This document shows positions 47,349 to 59,960 of a stretch of 64,000 bases of DNA, piece by piece. A program made the position numbers and the translations under genes. The DNA is taken from the NCBI RefSeq assembly GCF_905475395.1, contig NC_058338.1:14088935-14152934 (forward strand), given 5' to 3'. The first letter of the stretch is position 1, and each line of letters begins with the position of its first letter. The DNA comes from Chrysoperla carnea. Its lineage: Eukaryota > Arthropoda > Insecta > Neuroptera > Chrysopidae. The notes beneath the pieces are model-generated. The model saw nothing but the letters and a program-made list of their open reading frames with translations, made no database searches and was not told the origin of the DNA.

Positions 47349-47716
47349 ATATCCTTAACTCAAAAGGTTTATTACTGGGACATTTGAAGTTAATCGATAA
47401 TCAAAATTGTACTTGCAGGATTTTAGTAAATATCTGCGTAGTATTTTTGCCGAAAATTTAATATTCTTAGGTTTAATTTGTTTGATTTAATTATAACATT
47501 TATTCTTTAATTTCTTTAAATATATTTTGTTTTTTATTATAAAATATTCTTACTAATATCTTTAAATTTTATTCCATTTGTTTATAAACAAACATAGATT
47601 GGACTCTAAACAGAAGTTAATTTCAAAACTGGCGTTTGCACATTTCGTGGTATTTTGATCTGAGCTATTTTTTCGTTCTGGTTATTTGACTACAGTTAAT
47701 TGTGGCTGGATTTCTA
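44931..47716. other. Non-coding, no feature recognised
   Basis: Long AT-rich stretch. A poly-T run of about 30 nt lies at 47316-47345. No exon-like segment was found. Confidence 0.4.
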
Positions 47717-47939
47717 TAGTGGCGGATTTAAGGAAAAAATCCCAGTAGACAAAATCCCCTGGGCCCTGATAGTTTCTCCCACATCGATTTTTATTCTCTT
47801 CTCTTTAGTTTTTATCGAAAGTAATGGATTTAGTTAGAAAAAATTAATGCTCCATTTGTTTTTATACCAAGTATATTCACTTTTTTTTGAATCCTCTGTG
47901 GGAAAATGCTCCTTTGTCCACTTGTTAAATCCGCCACTG
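47717..47939. mobile_element. Non-autonomous hAT-like element
   Basis: The left end 'TAGTGGCGGATTTAA' and the inverted right end 'CAGTGGCGGATTTAA' match the 'CAGTGGCGGA' termini I associate with hAT transposons. The element is 223 bp, has no ORF and no clean 8-bp target duplication. Subterminal 'GTAGACAAA' and 'GTGGACAAA' also match. The hAT remnants at 6640 and 51640 could be from an autonomous relative; that link is inference. Confidence 0.55.
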
Positions 47940-50639
47940 TATAGTAGTTAGATATCTAAATCAAATTTCGAAATATTTAGCCACCCAAAAGCACTAGAGC
48001 CCAATTAAACTCAATACCGTATAGTCAAGAGAAATCAACCGGAAAATAATTGATTACTCTGCTTAGTAATCAATTTTGACTATGAAATAAACCGAGTGAC
48101 CAGTTTGCAAAATTTCGAAAAATAAATTTTACATATTTAATCACTTTTAATCCAGTATGCTTTAAGCGAAAAAAATTGATTTTTGGTCCATAAACTTAGG
48201 AGATACAGCATCAAACTTTTGATTTCGAAATTGACCACTTGTTTTTTTAAATAATCGTTTTAAGTTGAACTCCAACGAAGGTAGGAAAACATGGTCCAAT
48301 CCGACTTTTGAATTTATAGCAAATGGAATAACTTTTTTTGTCAAATACTTTTTAAGATACAGAGTAATACATAATTTTAAATTTTAAACATTTTTATTTT
48401 TATTTTAGCATAGAAAATTGTACTCTTAATAATTTTGTTATAATTTTACTTATTTTGAAAATAATATAAAATTATATCTAAATTTTTATTTTATAGGAGC
48501 GAGTTATTTTAAACATAGTAAAATATTTTTACAGGATGAAAAGAAATCAAGTTGCTGAAGTTACACCTTAGGACCTTGAATATTGCAACAAACAATACTA
48601 ATGGCGCACACAAAAGAAAGTATAAAAGATGTTCAGTAACTTTATTGGATTTCAGTTTAGTTTATTTCAGTATTTTTTTAAACATGCTGTACATTTCATA
48701 GAGCTTATAGTTTTCCGTTTCCTGGCAAATTTTTTGTAGGCAACTTGTGGTTCTCGAGATAAAAACTCATAACTTTCTGTTTTTATGGATAACTTTTTAT
48801 GGAGAAAATTAAGCGTTATTTATTCGAAAAAACAGTAGTTTCCATTTAAAATTGTCTAATAAACATAAATGTATTATCTCTGTTTTTTTTTTCTTCAAAA
48901 AAACAGACGAAACCTAGGAAAAATTTCGGAAAAATCAAGCTGTGATCAAATCTCATTGTTCTCTTCGATATTCGTGGTTCGAATCACCGTCAATACTATC
49001 GACGGGTCGGATTCATGATAGACGAAAATTTATGGATTTTTCATTACTTTTTTCAAGGTATCCGGCTTTAGTGGATCCTTAAAGCAGCCATATAATGCTT
49101 TGAACACTAAACACACGATATTGATGAAAATTTGTTATAACGTGCCGTTAAAATTTACCTTCTTTGAATTAAAAAAGAAAAAAATTCCGTGTAATTCAAT
49201 AATTCCTGGCTCTTCGTGGTAATTCAATCTTTAATAAGCAACATTTTGATTTTAACAACAATTTTTATTTCCGTTCATCCTGTAACCTACCTTATGATGT
49301 AAGTTCAATTTGATCGATGTTCAAATATCATCATTTGGCTTGATTTAGGCTATGTTTAACAAAATTTATTTTAAATAATCATTTTCTCTGATTTTCATCT
49401 ATGAATAGCTTTTTAAAAAAGAGTTAAAAATTAACAATTTTTTTTTTATTATATAAATTGTAGAATTTAAAAAAAAACTGAAGGCACACCAAATATTTTA
49501 AATATTATAAAATTGAAATTAAATTTGAGATTTTTCTTGGGAATATTTTGAAAAAAATAAAAAAATATATATAAATGAAAAACAGTTCCTAAACATTTAT
49601 TTTTTTTTGTTAATCATACACAACAAATACATCAAAACGGTCGAAAATCAAATTTTTGTATTTTGGATATGTTTTCATTTACACAAAGAGGAAAATATAT
49701 TCGTTGCTTTCAGTAGATAAAAGTAGTAACATCACAGAAATATTGCAAAAATTGAACAAAGTATTGAAAAAGTATTTTTATACTCTTGAAAATGATTTCT
49801 TAGAAATTACATAGTTTGATTTTTATTATTTGAGAAATATTTCAGCTCATTGTTCTTTGATTTGTTGAGAAAAATATTTCAGTTGTCCAAACTGAAAGAA
49901 TTTGTTGTCTCCAAATAATAGGAATCATCTGAATGAGACAAAGTTTTTTTCTAAACATTTCATCTTGTAATCAGAGCAAAAACAATCGATTTTGAGTTTT
50001 TTTTTTTAAGAAATAAATTAATAAGCTCCTAAAAGTTGATTTAAAAATAATAATTAATAAACAAATTTAATAACTAACAATAATTTTATTTTTTCAAAAG
50101 TTATTTTTTACTTAATAGTCGCATTTTATAAAGGCTCAAAATACAAAGTTTTGATTTTTATTTGATTTAATTTGAACACATTCAATTGTATTTTTTTAAA
50201 TATATTTTAAATTTGCTAGGTATATATTTATTTTTTTTTTAATATTTATTATTTAATTTATTTAATTCACATTAACAATATAATTTTTATACGTTTTACT
50301 TTTTTATTTTATTTATTTTTTGCCATTTCTTTTGTACATTCAATAAATTCTTTTTTTTTTTTGCACTTCGCCGATCACAACATCCATAATCGTTTGTTTA
50401 CAACTTTATTTGTTTTAACATTCAATAATTTTTATAATAATAATAATAATAATAATTATAAATTTTTTGAGCAATTATTAAAAACAAAAAATTCAATTAT
50501 TTGAATTATTGCTCGATTTTCATTTTCTTTATTATTTTATTAATTATTATTAAAATAATATAATTTTTTTGATATATTTTGAATTGAGAAATATATGCTT
50601 CTGCTCTTATGATGATGTTTCGTTATTTTTCTTTTTTTT
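47940..50639. other. Non-coding, downstream flank of the calmodulin-like gene
   Basis: AT-rich sequence with an (ATA)n run at about 50435-50456. It contains the 3' UTR of the minus-strand calmodulin-like gene. 'GGTTCGAATC' near 48978 resembles a tRNA B box but has no A box or cloverleaf. Confidence 0.4.
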
Positions 50640-53600
50640 TTAATTTTTTGCTGTTAAAATGGTGACAAATTCTGAAACAAAAAAATTATCGTTGTTTTAG
50701 AATTTTATTTACCAAACAATAGAAAAAAGACAAAAATATTGCCATTGCCAGATAATCAAGAATATTTATCGTCTTCTTCTTTCAGAATTTCCAAATTACA
50801 CGTGGAACATAGTAAATTGGAAGTTGTGCCTAGTATTGAATCCATGAGCACTTCCGCTATGAACATTTTGCTGACGCTCTACAATTTTTTTTTCGGAAAA
50901 TATGAGAATTTCTCTCATCACAAGATTAAAGATGTAAGCCAAAAAATATTACCTTCAGAAATATTTGGGCCTGTTCATGTAAGTAGTTTCGTCAGTTTAC
51001 AGATATTTCATTAGTCCGCACTAGGTTCGCTTGTTCAAGGCAAAATGAAAATTATATATTAAAAGAAACAAGATGATAATAATCCGCGAATAACTTGCAC
51101 AAAATAATGAGACAAATCGATACAGGATATTTGCTTTGTATATACATATTAGTATTTTCAATGTTCTTCCAGTAAAATAAAAGAACTTCAATCCTTAAGG
51201 AAATAATCCTGTCTATATATATTCAATAAAAAACATTTTTATTTTTCATGAAGGAAATTAAAAATATTTATCCATTGTTTAGTTCAGGAAGTAATCACAA
51301 AGATTACGAAAAAAACTCAAGCTGTTACGAAACGTACATACTTAAAATTTAAATGTATTAACATAAGAAAATTAAAAATTTATTTATATATTCAAAATGA
51401 GCATTTTTGTGAACTATTCCATTTATGGAGTTGAATAAAATATTAAACCGTTTTTTTACCTAATAAAAATATTTTTAGAAAAATCTTTGTTTACTTATAA
51501 ATAATAATAATTATATATAATTATTCTATAAATAAATTTAATCAGTTGAATATATTTAAGCCTCTAATTACAAAATATAAAAGGCTTTTATTATTCATAT
51601 ATATATAATTATTATTAAAGTAATAATGCCTATATATATCATTTATGGGTAGTTGTCTTTACCGTCCGATGTTCTTGTGCGATATACCCTCTGATATCTC
51701 AAAAAAACTATACGAATTAGAAAGCTGCTCTTTTATGCAATTAAATTTTATCTCAAAGGCTGAGATAAAGAAAACAAACGATAATTCAACAGAAAAAGCA
51801 AAAGCGTTTTTTTCTCTAAGAAACGTCTTTTTTTTTGCAAAACAAAAAACCTGGATCTTGACAAAGCTATCGAACTGGCTGATGTTTCACAACCATGACA
51901 GATATCTGCGATGAATACGACGTACAATTGCAGAATTCAAGATCATAACAGACTCAACGCTCGAATATACAGACTTATTTAGTTGAAGATTATAGATTGA
52001 CTTTTGAACCATCGCAATATTTTCTCAAATTTTGCTTGTCTCTTTCTCAACAAAATTTTAGTCTCACGAAGTTCAACTTTGGCGAAAACACATTGCCAGG
52101 CGGGGTGCCAAAAATTCATTCGAGGCACTCAATATTTGCAACAAAGATGCAATCCCGAATGTCTACCGAATGCGACGAGTTCTGACAGTTTTGCTTGTGA
52201 CATCAGCGACGAATGAACGCTTCTTTTCAACGGAGCGTCGTCTCAAAAGATACCTTAGATCATTTAAGCTCGCAGAGTTAACATTTTGACGTAATGAAAT
52301 GTTCTCTTTCACGAAAAAAGGATTTATTGTTCTTATTGACTTTGAACCCCTCCCTTAGATAATTCCTGCACACGGGCCTGAGTACAGTTGTTATTTTCAA
52401 CGGGTTTTTCGTCTCGTATTTAATAACAAGAATCATAATTAATGAATACTAATAAATTGGTATTATTAAATACAGTGAATTATAATTATAATATATTATG
52501 TATGACTGTCTCTATATTATTCAAACGTTATTTGATTTTGGTGATGAAATAATTACCAGTTTACTGTAGGTATGTGTATGTCAACCTAGTCATTAATTTC
52601 CATGCTATTTATAAATTTTCATATAACAGGGTTGGTTAATTTTTTTTTCTGATTCCTATTTTCTTTTATGGGGGGTGAGTTTTGTTCCCGAAATTGATGT
52701 TTTCATGAAAAATTGCTACTGCCTCCTTATGGAACTACTCTTAGACCATTAAGTACATAAACTGACCATCGCCTATCTTTCCGTAAAGTGAGAGGTATGC
52801 CAACATTTGTGGTAATTGCTTGGGTCAGCTATAGGGATATTTATCAAAAAGCATACATTGAATGTCAAATTTTCATATCACAAAATGTTTTACATAGAAC
52901 ATCGTGATTTCACTGAACTTTTTCGCTTCTTGACTTAAAAAAATACTTATCACTTATCATTTTACATTTTTTCTCACAAATCTACAATGGCAAGTAAAAC
53001 AACAAAACTTTGCTTTGACATTTCTACACAGCCGTCATGATGGATTTGACCCAAGCAATTACATCAAATGTTGGCACGCTTAAAATCCTTTGACGCGCCT
53101 CAGTCTATGTAACTTAAGGCTCTAAGGGACTACTTCATATTAGGTATATAAATTATAGATGAAATTGAGCTTCTGAGGTCTACTAAAAAAAGCTTAACTG
53201 CACCTAAGGTCTTAAAGAATCATTTGCACATTGAAAGCTACACATAATAATTTCACTTCCAATGGACATAAATCAACGTAAGAGCAACCATTCAGCAGAA
53301 TACCTATATTTGAAAATTGAAATTCAAAAAAGGAATATTTACCTTCGTAATTCACCATACCATCACCATCTAAATCAGCTTCACGAATCATATCGTCTAC
53401 TTCTTCTTCTGACAATTTTTCACCTAAATTTGTCATAACATGACGTAATTCATTCGATGATATTAGGCCATCGTTGTTTTTATCAAATACTCTGCAAAAA
53501 AGAATTTATGAATGAATTGTATCAATGGTAGGTTTAAATTCGATTTAATTCAAGTTTCTATCATTATATACAAAATAATATAGCAAGGTAATTTTTGGTC

Positions 53601-56600
53601 AATTTTTAATATTACAAGTTTAAGTCAGCCTTTTTTTAAAGTTATCTTAAATCAAAACCTGTTAAAGTTGTGAAAAGTACAGATTTAATTTAATTAACAA
53701 TATTGTATTGTATTGTCAAATTAGTATGAGGCCTAAAATGCTAGATTGCCAAAGATGTACAGGAAAGCATTCTTATGTACTTAAGGCTCCTCTACTGCCT
53801 TTTAGTACAGGGAGGCCCATTTGTATACATTGTCATTGATAAATACATCTCTAGAAATTGGCGCGTTTTATTCAAAGTTTTAAATCCTTCATTTTATAGC
53901 TACCATTTTTAATGTTCCTTCTTTTCACCGGACTGTCACTAGTTATGATTTCAAGATATCAACTCCAAACCATTCTGTTGATAATCCAGCTATAGAGAAA
54001 AGGGATTCAATAAACTCTCGTAACAAATAAAGTATTGCAAAACTACAAGATCTGAGAATAGCCCCATTTTTTACTGGTGCAAAAATGCAAAAAGTTTTAT
54101 TTAATTTCATTCGATAAGACAGGTATAAGATATTTCTACGTACATTCCCTTCTACTAAGAATAATTTGCACTGTTAAGTATTGGAATGTTTGAATTTCAT
54201 TTTTATTTTTACCTGAATGCTTCACGTAATTCATCTTCACCATCAGCACCTTTCATTTTTTTCGACATCATTTGTAAAAATTCATTAAATTCTATAGTAC
54301 CGTTACCATCTTGATCTACTTCATTTACCATATCTCTTAATTCAGTTTCTAAAAATGGTTCAATTTAATAACATGGTAACATCACTTGACCTGCACTAAA
54401 TCTGACATCACTTTATCACTAATAAAAATATATATAGGTATGATAAAAATAAATTTATATAGAAACCTGTTGGTCGTTGTCCTAAGGAGCGCATTACTAC
54501 ACCTAATTCAGCCATTGTAATGGTACCATCTTCATCTTTATCAAATAACATAAATGCCTCCTTAAATTCTGCTACTTGATCTTCTGTCAGGCCATATTCA
54601 GACTGAAACAAACAGAAACATTTTTATAAAAATAAGTGAAATATCAAAAATTTTCACTTGGATTAATTGACCAATCTCGAGTAAGGCGTGCGAACCTTTC
54701 AAAACTGATCAAAATATTTATATAATGGCAAGTATCAGCCCCACTGTTTTGGTCCAAAAGTCCAAACTGGTGTAAAGACTTGGTTGTACAGTGAAATCAT
54801 GTTCTGGATTGACATTTTTGGCCGACTCTCCTTCAGCCAGTACATCTTTCTGAATTTTAGAAGGCGTCCCTCCTTCTTTTTCTCTACAAAGGCTTTCCAC
54901 CGAAGCTTGGCATTAGGCATCATACCAAGATATTTTGCTTCATTGTCAGTATCAGGAATCACTTTGTCATTGAGATAAGCCGGTATGTAGTCAATCATTT
55001 TGTTGATGGAATCGATATGTACCGACTAAGACTCATTCATTTTCATAAGAAGTTTTCATTTTCATAATCAATAAAGCGTGATTGATGCAATATCGCCGTT
55101 GCTCATTGTGTGTTCTTAGAGCACCTACACCTAAGTACTACGCACCCACAATTTTTTTACTTGCTGTAAATAAGTCTAAAAAACGTATATAAGTTTTGTA
55201 CGTAAAATGTTATTTCATTTAAAACGAGTTAGTAAATAACAAAAAACTTTTATAATAATGTTCTCATGGAACGAGATTGGAATATACAATATTATGAAAC
55301 AATACAGATTTTTTTAGGTTTTAACATTTTATTTGAGGTAATGTTGCTAGATTTTCAGTGTTTCCATATAAAATGAGGGACAAGAATATCCGTTATTCAA
55401 TTTTTCTCATATGTTTTCTTAATATATCTCTATGCTCTTGTTGGATAATGTTTTATGGCAACTATTATTAGCAAAGTTTGTTAACATTTATTTAAATTTA
55501 TTTGAAAAAAAGTGTTATCAAGGGAGAATACGATATACCGTTTAAAACAGATCTTTTCACCAAAAACGTAAAGAATTATGGGTTATTTTTTCGAAGAAAC
55601 AGACAAATCCCATCACATTACATAAACAGAAAAAAATTTCAAAAATCAATTTTCAAACTTGAAGAATTTGCTGTATTCAAGTCAAAAACTGTTTCGTTTT
55701 CAAAAGTAACACTATAGCTAAACTAGTTCGAAGGAATATGGACTCCGCTACTGATAGAAATAAACATTTAACTATTAGTTCAATTAAAGCATAAACTATT
55801 TAATAATTTTCATGTTGAAATACATAATAAAATTGGCACAGGTGTTTCGAATTGTTTCGATTCGAGAAAGAAAATAGAAAAGCATTAATTATAAATTCGT
55901 TCATATGTACTTGTTGTACAAACGAAATGAATGAATAATCAATTTGTTATTTTATATATAGAAAATTCGAATAGTCGAAGATTCCGCTGCAAAATCAGTG
56001 CATTCATAGCATGGTTAATCAAACTCTTATTAACGCCCGAACAAAAAAAAGGGGTGTTATAAGTTTGACCGCTATGTGTGTGTGTGTGTCTGTGTGTTTG
56101 TCTGTCTGTGGCATCGTAGCGCCTGAACGTATGAACCGATTTTTTTTTGGTTTCATTTTAAAGGTAATTTAACGGAGAGTGTTCTTAGCTATGTTTCAAG
56201 TGCGAGCTTAGGTTTCCGTACCCGAAACAAACTAAAAAATTGGTGATGATCTTCAAATTCGATTCAGTTTGGAAAAGGCATGACATATGAATTTGAATGA
56301 ATGGTCAAATAAACCTGGTTCAATTCATTTGAAAAAGTGAAACGGTAAAATAATTCGGTAATTTAAAACAAATAATTCAAAAGAACAAAGTCAACTCAGA
56401 TATTTTAATTTCAATTAAAATATGTCCAAAAACTTGTCCGAAAAAGTGATAGCTCTCTAAGTATCCTTTTCATCTCATTTGATGTCCTAGACCATCACTT
56501 TGATATTGATTTAAGAAGGAGTGTTATAAGTTTAAAGTGTTTGTGTGTGCGTTCGTGTATTTCTCAGAGGCATCGTAGTTCCTAAGCGATCGAACCGATT

Positions 56601-57061
56601 TGATTGAGAATATTTTATAGCTAAGTTTCCAAAAATCGATTTACAGGGAATAAATCGAATTTGTCGGGGGTTTTTTAATTTTGTAAATTTCACTTGTAAT
56701 TAAAAGTTTTTCTGGACACTTTTAAATCGACACTTTGTTAAAAGTGTATTCCCCTATTCATAAACGTTAAAATAAGAGTTTGATTAACCACGTTATGAAT
56801 GAAATCAGTCTGCAGCGTGATCATAGACTATAAAATTATAATTGGAAAAATAAAATCGAAGAAACTAACTAATAATTAAAAAAATTATAATATAAACAAA
56901 ATTTGTTTATTAAGTACATAAAAAAAAAAAAAAAACAAATAAATAAAATAAATGTTCATAAAAATAAAACTTACAGATTGTATTCTAGTTTCTAAATTGG
57001 ACGTAAGCCTTCGTAGACGTGAATATTCTTTTCCATAACGTTCGTTATAATCAGTGGACAT
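50640..57061 (-). CDS. Calmodulin-like Ca2+ sensor with four EF-hands and N-terminal extension
   Basis: Calcium sensor of the calmodulin family. Exons: 57061-56975, 54602-54467, 54348-54213, 53491-53343, 50671-50640. They sum to 540 nt, 179 aa, against 149 for canonical calmodulin. A 29-residue basic N-terminus ('[19 protein letters not shown]') precedes '[20 protein letters not shown]'. The four loops are [36 protein letters not shown] and [12 protein letters not shown]. All keep the metal-ligating positions 1, 3, 5 and 12. The linker is '[18 protein letters not shown]' and the end is '[10 protein letters not shown]'. The last exon has only 10 codons and lies 2.7 kb away; it was found because phase and the calmodulin 'EFVTM(L/M)T' ending both fit. 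Divergence from ubiquitous calmodulin points to a specialised paralogue; its targets are unknown. Confidence 0.92.
51640..52290 (+). mobile_element. Degenerate hAT (ZMYM1-like) transposase remnant 2
   Basis: Lies in the last intron of the calmodulin-like gene, on the opposite strand. Near 52170-52280 the reading '[20 protein letters not shown]' followed by 'YLRS' matches the hAT dimerisation region, which typically reads (L/I)P(V/A)TSAxxERSFSxLRRLK(T)YLR. Upstream segments match remnant 1 at 6640-7015. Frames are broken, so it is a pseudogene fragment. Confidence 0.7.
52291..53342. other. Calmodulin-like gene, part of last intron
   Basis: Intron sequence between exons 4 and 5. No further exon. 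'TTGGCACGC' near 53071 resembles motifs near 7758 and 15343, possibly a scattered repeat. Confidence 0.4.
54715..55010 (-). mobile_element. Jockey-clade LINE reverse-transcriptase fragment
   Basis: The minus-strand frame contains '[15 protein letters not shown]', '[20 protein letters not shown]', 'KFRKMYWL' and '[10 protein letters not shown]'. These resemble the conserved 3' part of jockey-like ORF2 ('AKYLGxxLDxKLxWxxH', 'KxLYKxxLxPxWxYG'). Only about 90 codons remain and they change frame near the middle. It is in intron 1 of the calmodulin-like gene, in the same orientation as the gene. Confidence 0.75.
55011..56039. other. Calmodulin-like gene intron 1, unassigned part
   Basis: AT-rich intron sequence. 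A 71-codon plus-strand frame (55502-55717) has no recognisable family. Confidence 0.4.
56040..56720 (+). repeat. Dispersed repeat family B, copy 2
   Basis: Inverse match to 915-1545. Two internal starts, 'GGGTGTTATAAGTTT' near 56052 and 'GAGTGTTATAAGTTT' near 56520, are about 470 bp apart, so this is one full unit plus the beginning of a second. Each start is followed by a GT-rich run and 'GGCATCGTAG..CC..A.CG..(T/C)GAACCGATTT'. It lies in intron 1 of the calmodulin-like gene. Confidence 0.75.
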
Positions 57062-57430
57062 TTTTTAAATAACCTTAGCGTAAAAAATTAAAGATCATAA
57101 ATAATAATAAATAGAAATAATAAGAATTAAAATTAATCAATTAAAAAATAATTTTTGAAAAAAATTTAATTTTAATTTGAGTTTTTTATAGTTGATTTTT
57201 CATTTCTATTCAGAAATATTTTGTAATTTTTCTTTTTATAAAAAATTCATTCATATTTTTCTACAGATTTCTATGACAAATTATATACTCAATGATTTCA
57301 AATATCCAACCTTAAGGCGCAAACATGTGGAAATGAATTGCAATATTTTTTTCATTTTATAGTAGAATTATTTTGAATTAAAAAAGCAATCTGTACAATA
57401 TTAAAAATAAATGAGAAATGCGTGGTATTT
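57062..57430. other. Upstream flank of the calmodulin-like gene
   Basis: Presumed promoter region of the minus-strand gene. AT-rich, no confident core promoter element. Confidence 0.4.
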
Positions 57431-57755
57431 ATACCATGTGTATATGAAATATATCATAGTATATTAAGTTTAGTCCCAAGTCTCTAAAGCTTAAATATAT
57501 TGATGCTACGAACAAAATTTTGGTGTAGGTGTTTATAAAATCACCTAATTAGCCCATTTCCGGTTGTCTGTCTGTCTGTCGCCTGTGTGTCGTCTGTTTG
57601 TCGTCTGTCTGTCGTTTGTCTGTCGTCTGTCTGTCTGTCCGTCTTTCATCACGATAACTCAAAAACGAAAAAAGTTATCAATGTAAAATTTTTACAGCGT
57701 GCTCAGTACATAAAAAGTGAGGTCGAATTCGTAAATGGGCAACATAGGCCGTACG
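57431..57755 (+). repeat. Dispersed repeat family A, 3'-truncated copy with expanded TCTG run
   Basis: Starts with the hairpin 'TATACCATGTGTATATGAAA', then 'TTTAGTCCCAAGTCTCTAAA'. An enlarged run of TCTG/TCGTCTG repeats lies at 57563-57641. The match to other copies stops at about 57750, after 'GGGCAACATAGGCC'. Confidence 0.75.
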
Positions 57756-59390
57756 ATTCGAAGTCACCAGTATAGTTTTTATTATTTTAGTGATAACTAC
57801 TTAGAATTCGAATCCAGCAGCCGTCATCAATTTTTTTTCTTTTAAATTTATTAAATTACATCAAATTTTGGATTATTATCTGTACCTACAGGTAGGATGC
57901 ACACTACTAAACGCAACCGCTACGGCCAGCCAGACGGCCCAATTGCTAAAATTCTTTTTTTCGCGACGTTGCGAGCTCCTATACTATATGAACAAAACGC
58001 AGAATTATTATAGTATTGTGGCCAGAGTTAAAACTAATGAATGGTAGAAAAGGGATGAGGTTAAATGAGAAGAAAGTTATATAGTTACATTTTTGTGACG
58101 TCAGCATTTTTCTGTAGTTGTTTACAGTTATTACAGATATATGTCTGACAGCCATATAAACCATACATGAAGGAAAACTTATCACATAGAAAAACAAATA
58201 GTTATACAAACAGATAACTAGATAACTTGGATATTGCCTGTTATGTAACAGCGTAGCGCATGAGAATATGATTTCAGAGAAGTGTAATTTTGTTGATTAG
58301 TGACTAGAAATATAGCAAGGAACATTTTATACGTTTATACATCTATTCTATCCCTAACGGTTTAACAAAAGCAAAACTCAAAATTTTAACATTTCTGTAA
58401 AACATTTAAATTTTTTAAGCATCATAGCCCAAAAACTATAACGTACGGAGCTGTCGGTTGGCTTCAATTTTTTCAAATGTAATATACTTTCAAAATGATA
58501 GTAGCAATAAATGTCAAAGGCTCATAGTTTTAATTGAACTGCACAACGGAAAACGCAGGTAGCCTAGCTTTTTTTTGCATTCAATCTTAGTCCGGGACTA
58601 TTTCAGTTCTTCTTTCAGCTCTCTAATAGGATAAAAATCATTTAAATAAATTCATTAAAATACCACGGTAATTAGTACTGAATCTTATTTATTTATTAGA
58701 TATACATAAGAGCTGACTGACCAGCCCAGTTCTAACCCCTAACTGACTGACAATCGTAACTGTTATTTATATGCAATATACTGTATAAAAATTTTCAGAT
58801 TTAGTAAATTCATTTAAATACCACCGAAATCGCAACCGTTTCGATAGCATATACCTGACTCCTGTTCTATCGTTTGCTTGCCTGACCGCAGTATGTGTGT
58901 GTACACAACTACTATAACCAATATTCAAATGATCAGCATTAGTAAATTCAACGAATTTTTGTTGGCCTGGCTCTTAATCCATAACACATGTATTAAGTTT
59001 AGGACGATGTAAGATCATAATTGTATCGTAACTTTTTCAATTGGTTTCAACTGGCAATAGTAATAATCATAATAATAATCATGAAATTCACCAAGAATAA
59101 AATAATATCGTGTCATATAGAAGAAGTAAATAAACATAAGCAAAAGAGATATGTTGCCAACAGCAAAGTAATTTATACGAAATGTTTTATTATTAAAAAC
59201 TTAAACTTTGTTCCAAATTATAAATATTATTTTCCCTACAATTTAAATTAAGTGCTATTTACCATGTTTTTATTATGATCCGCTTTTTTTATTTACAAAA
59301 TTGAATGTTAATAATATTTTCTCTAACTTTTTATTAAAAAAATTTTCTCAATGTTATACAGCAAAAAAACTACTAGTTCTAAGAATTATT
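57756..59390. other. Non-coding, minor repeats
   Basis: A family A fragment (minus) lies near 58330-58380. 'AATTCATT(T/A)AAATACCAC' occurs at about 58650 and 58810 as a weak direct repeat of roughly 160 bp. No exon found. Confidence 0.4.
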
Positions 59391-59960
59391 ATACCATGTA
59401 TGTGGAATATAACAAGGTATACTAAGTTTAGTCTCAAGTTTGTAACGCTTTAAACTATTGATGCTATGAATAAAATTTTGGTATATAATTTTGTGTTCAT
59501 AAAATCACCTAAATAGTCCATTTCCGGTTGTCTGTCTGTCGTCTGCCCGTCTGTCATCACGATTACTCAAAAACGAAATGAGGTATCAAGTTGAAATTTT
59601 TATAGCGTGCTTAGGACGTAAAAAGTTAGATCGAGTTCGTAAATGAGCAACATAGGGCAATTGGGTGTTGGGTCCGTAGGACCCATCTTGTAAACCGTTA
59701 GAGATAGAACAAAAATTTAAAAGTAAAAAATGTTCCTTATCAAAAACTAAACAACTTTTGTTTGGAACATTTTTTCGTAAACATCACTGTTTACCCGTGA
59801 GAGCGCATATTATGCGCAAACTGTAGTATTATATGGGTATATCAGTTATATGTGTGTGACATGTATGTATGTGTAATGTGACAGAGTAATCAACACTGTC
59901 TATGGTATTTCAACAATTAACTCAGTCAGTTGTTAGTTTTCACTTGTTTTAATATGGTAA
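59391..59960 (+). repeat. Dispersed repeat family A, near-full copy
   Basis: Starts 'TATACCATGTATGTGGAATA', runs through 'TTTAGTCTCAAGTTTGTAAC', TCTGTC repeats, 'GCAACATAGGGCAATTGGGT' and 'AACATCACTGTTTACCCGTG'. It ends near 'CAGTTGTTAGTTTTCACTTG'. With 4100-4655 it defines the ~560-bp length of the family. Confidence 0.78.

Noticed and set aside
48970-48990. GGTTCGAATC, a tRNA B-box-like motif
   Set aside because: No A box at the right distance and no foldable cloverleaf, so not called as a tRNA or SINE.
50739-51014. 91-codon plus-strand frame
   Set aside because: Lies inside the last intron of the calmodulin-like gene on the other strand, with no family match.
53212-53342. Extension of the calmodulin-like exon 4 frame into the intron
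   Set aside because: It passes a GTAAAT donor and breaks the fourth EF-hand; the true last exon is at 50640-50671.
57587-57775. 62-codon frame rich in Ser/Val/Cys
   Set aside because: It is translation of the TCTG repeat run inside a family A element.
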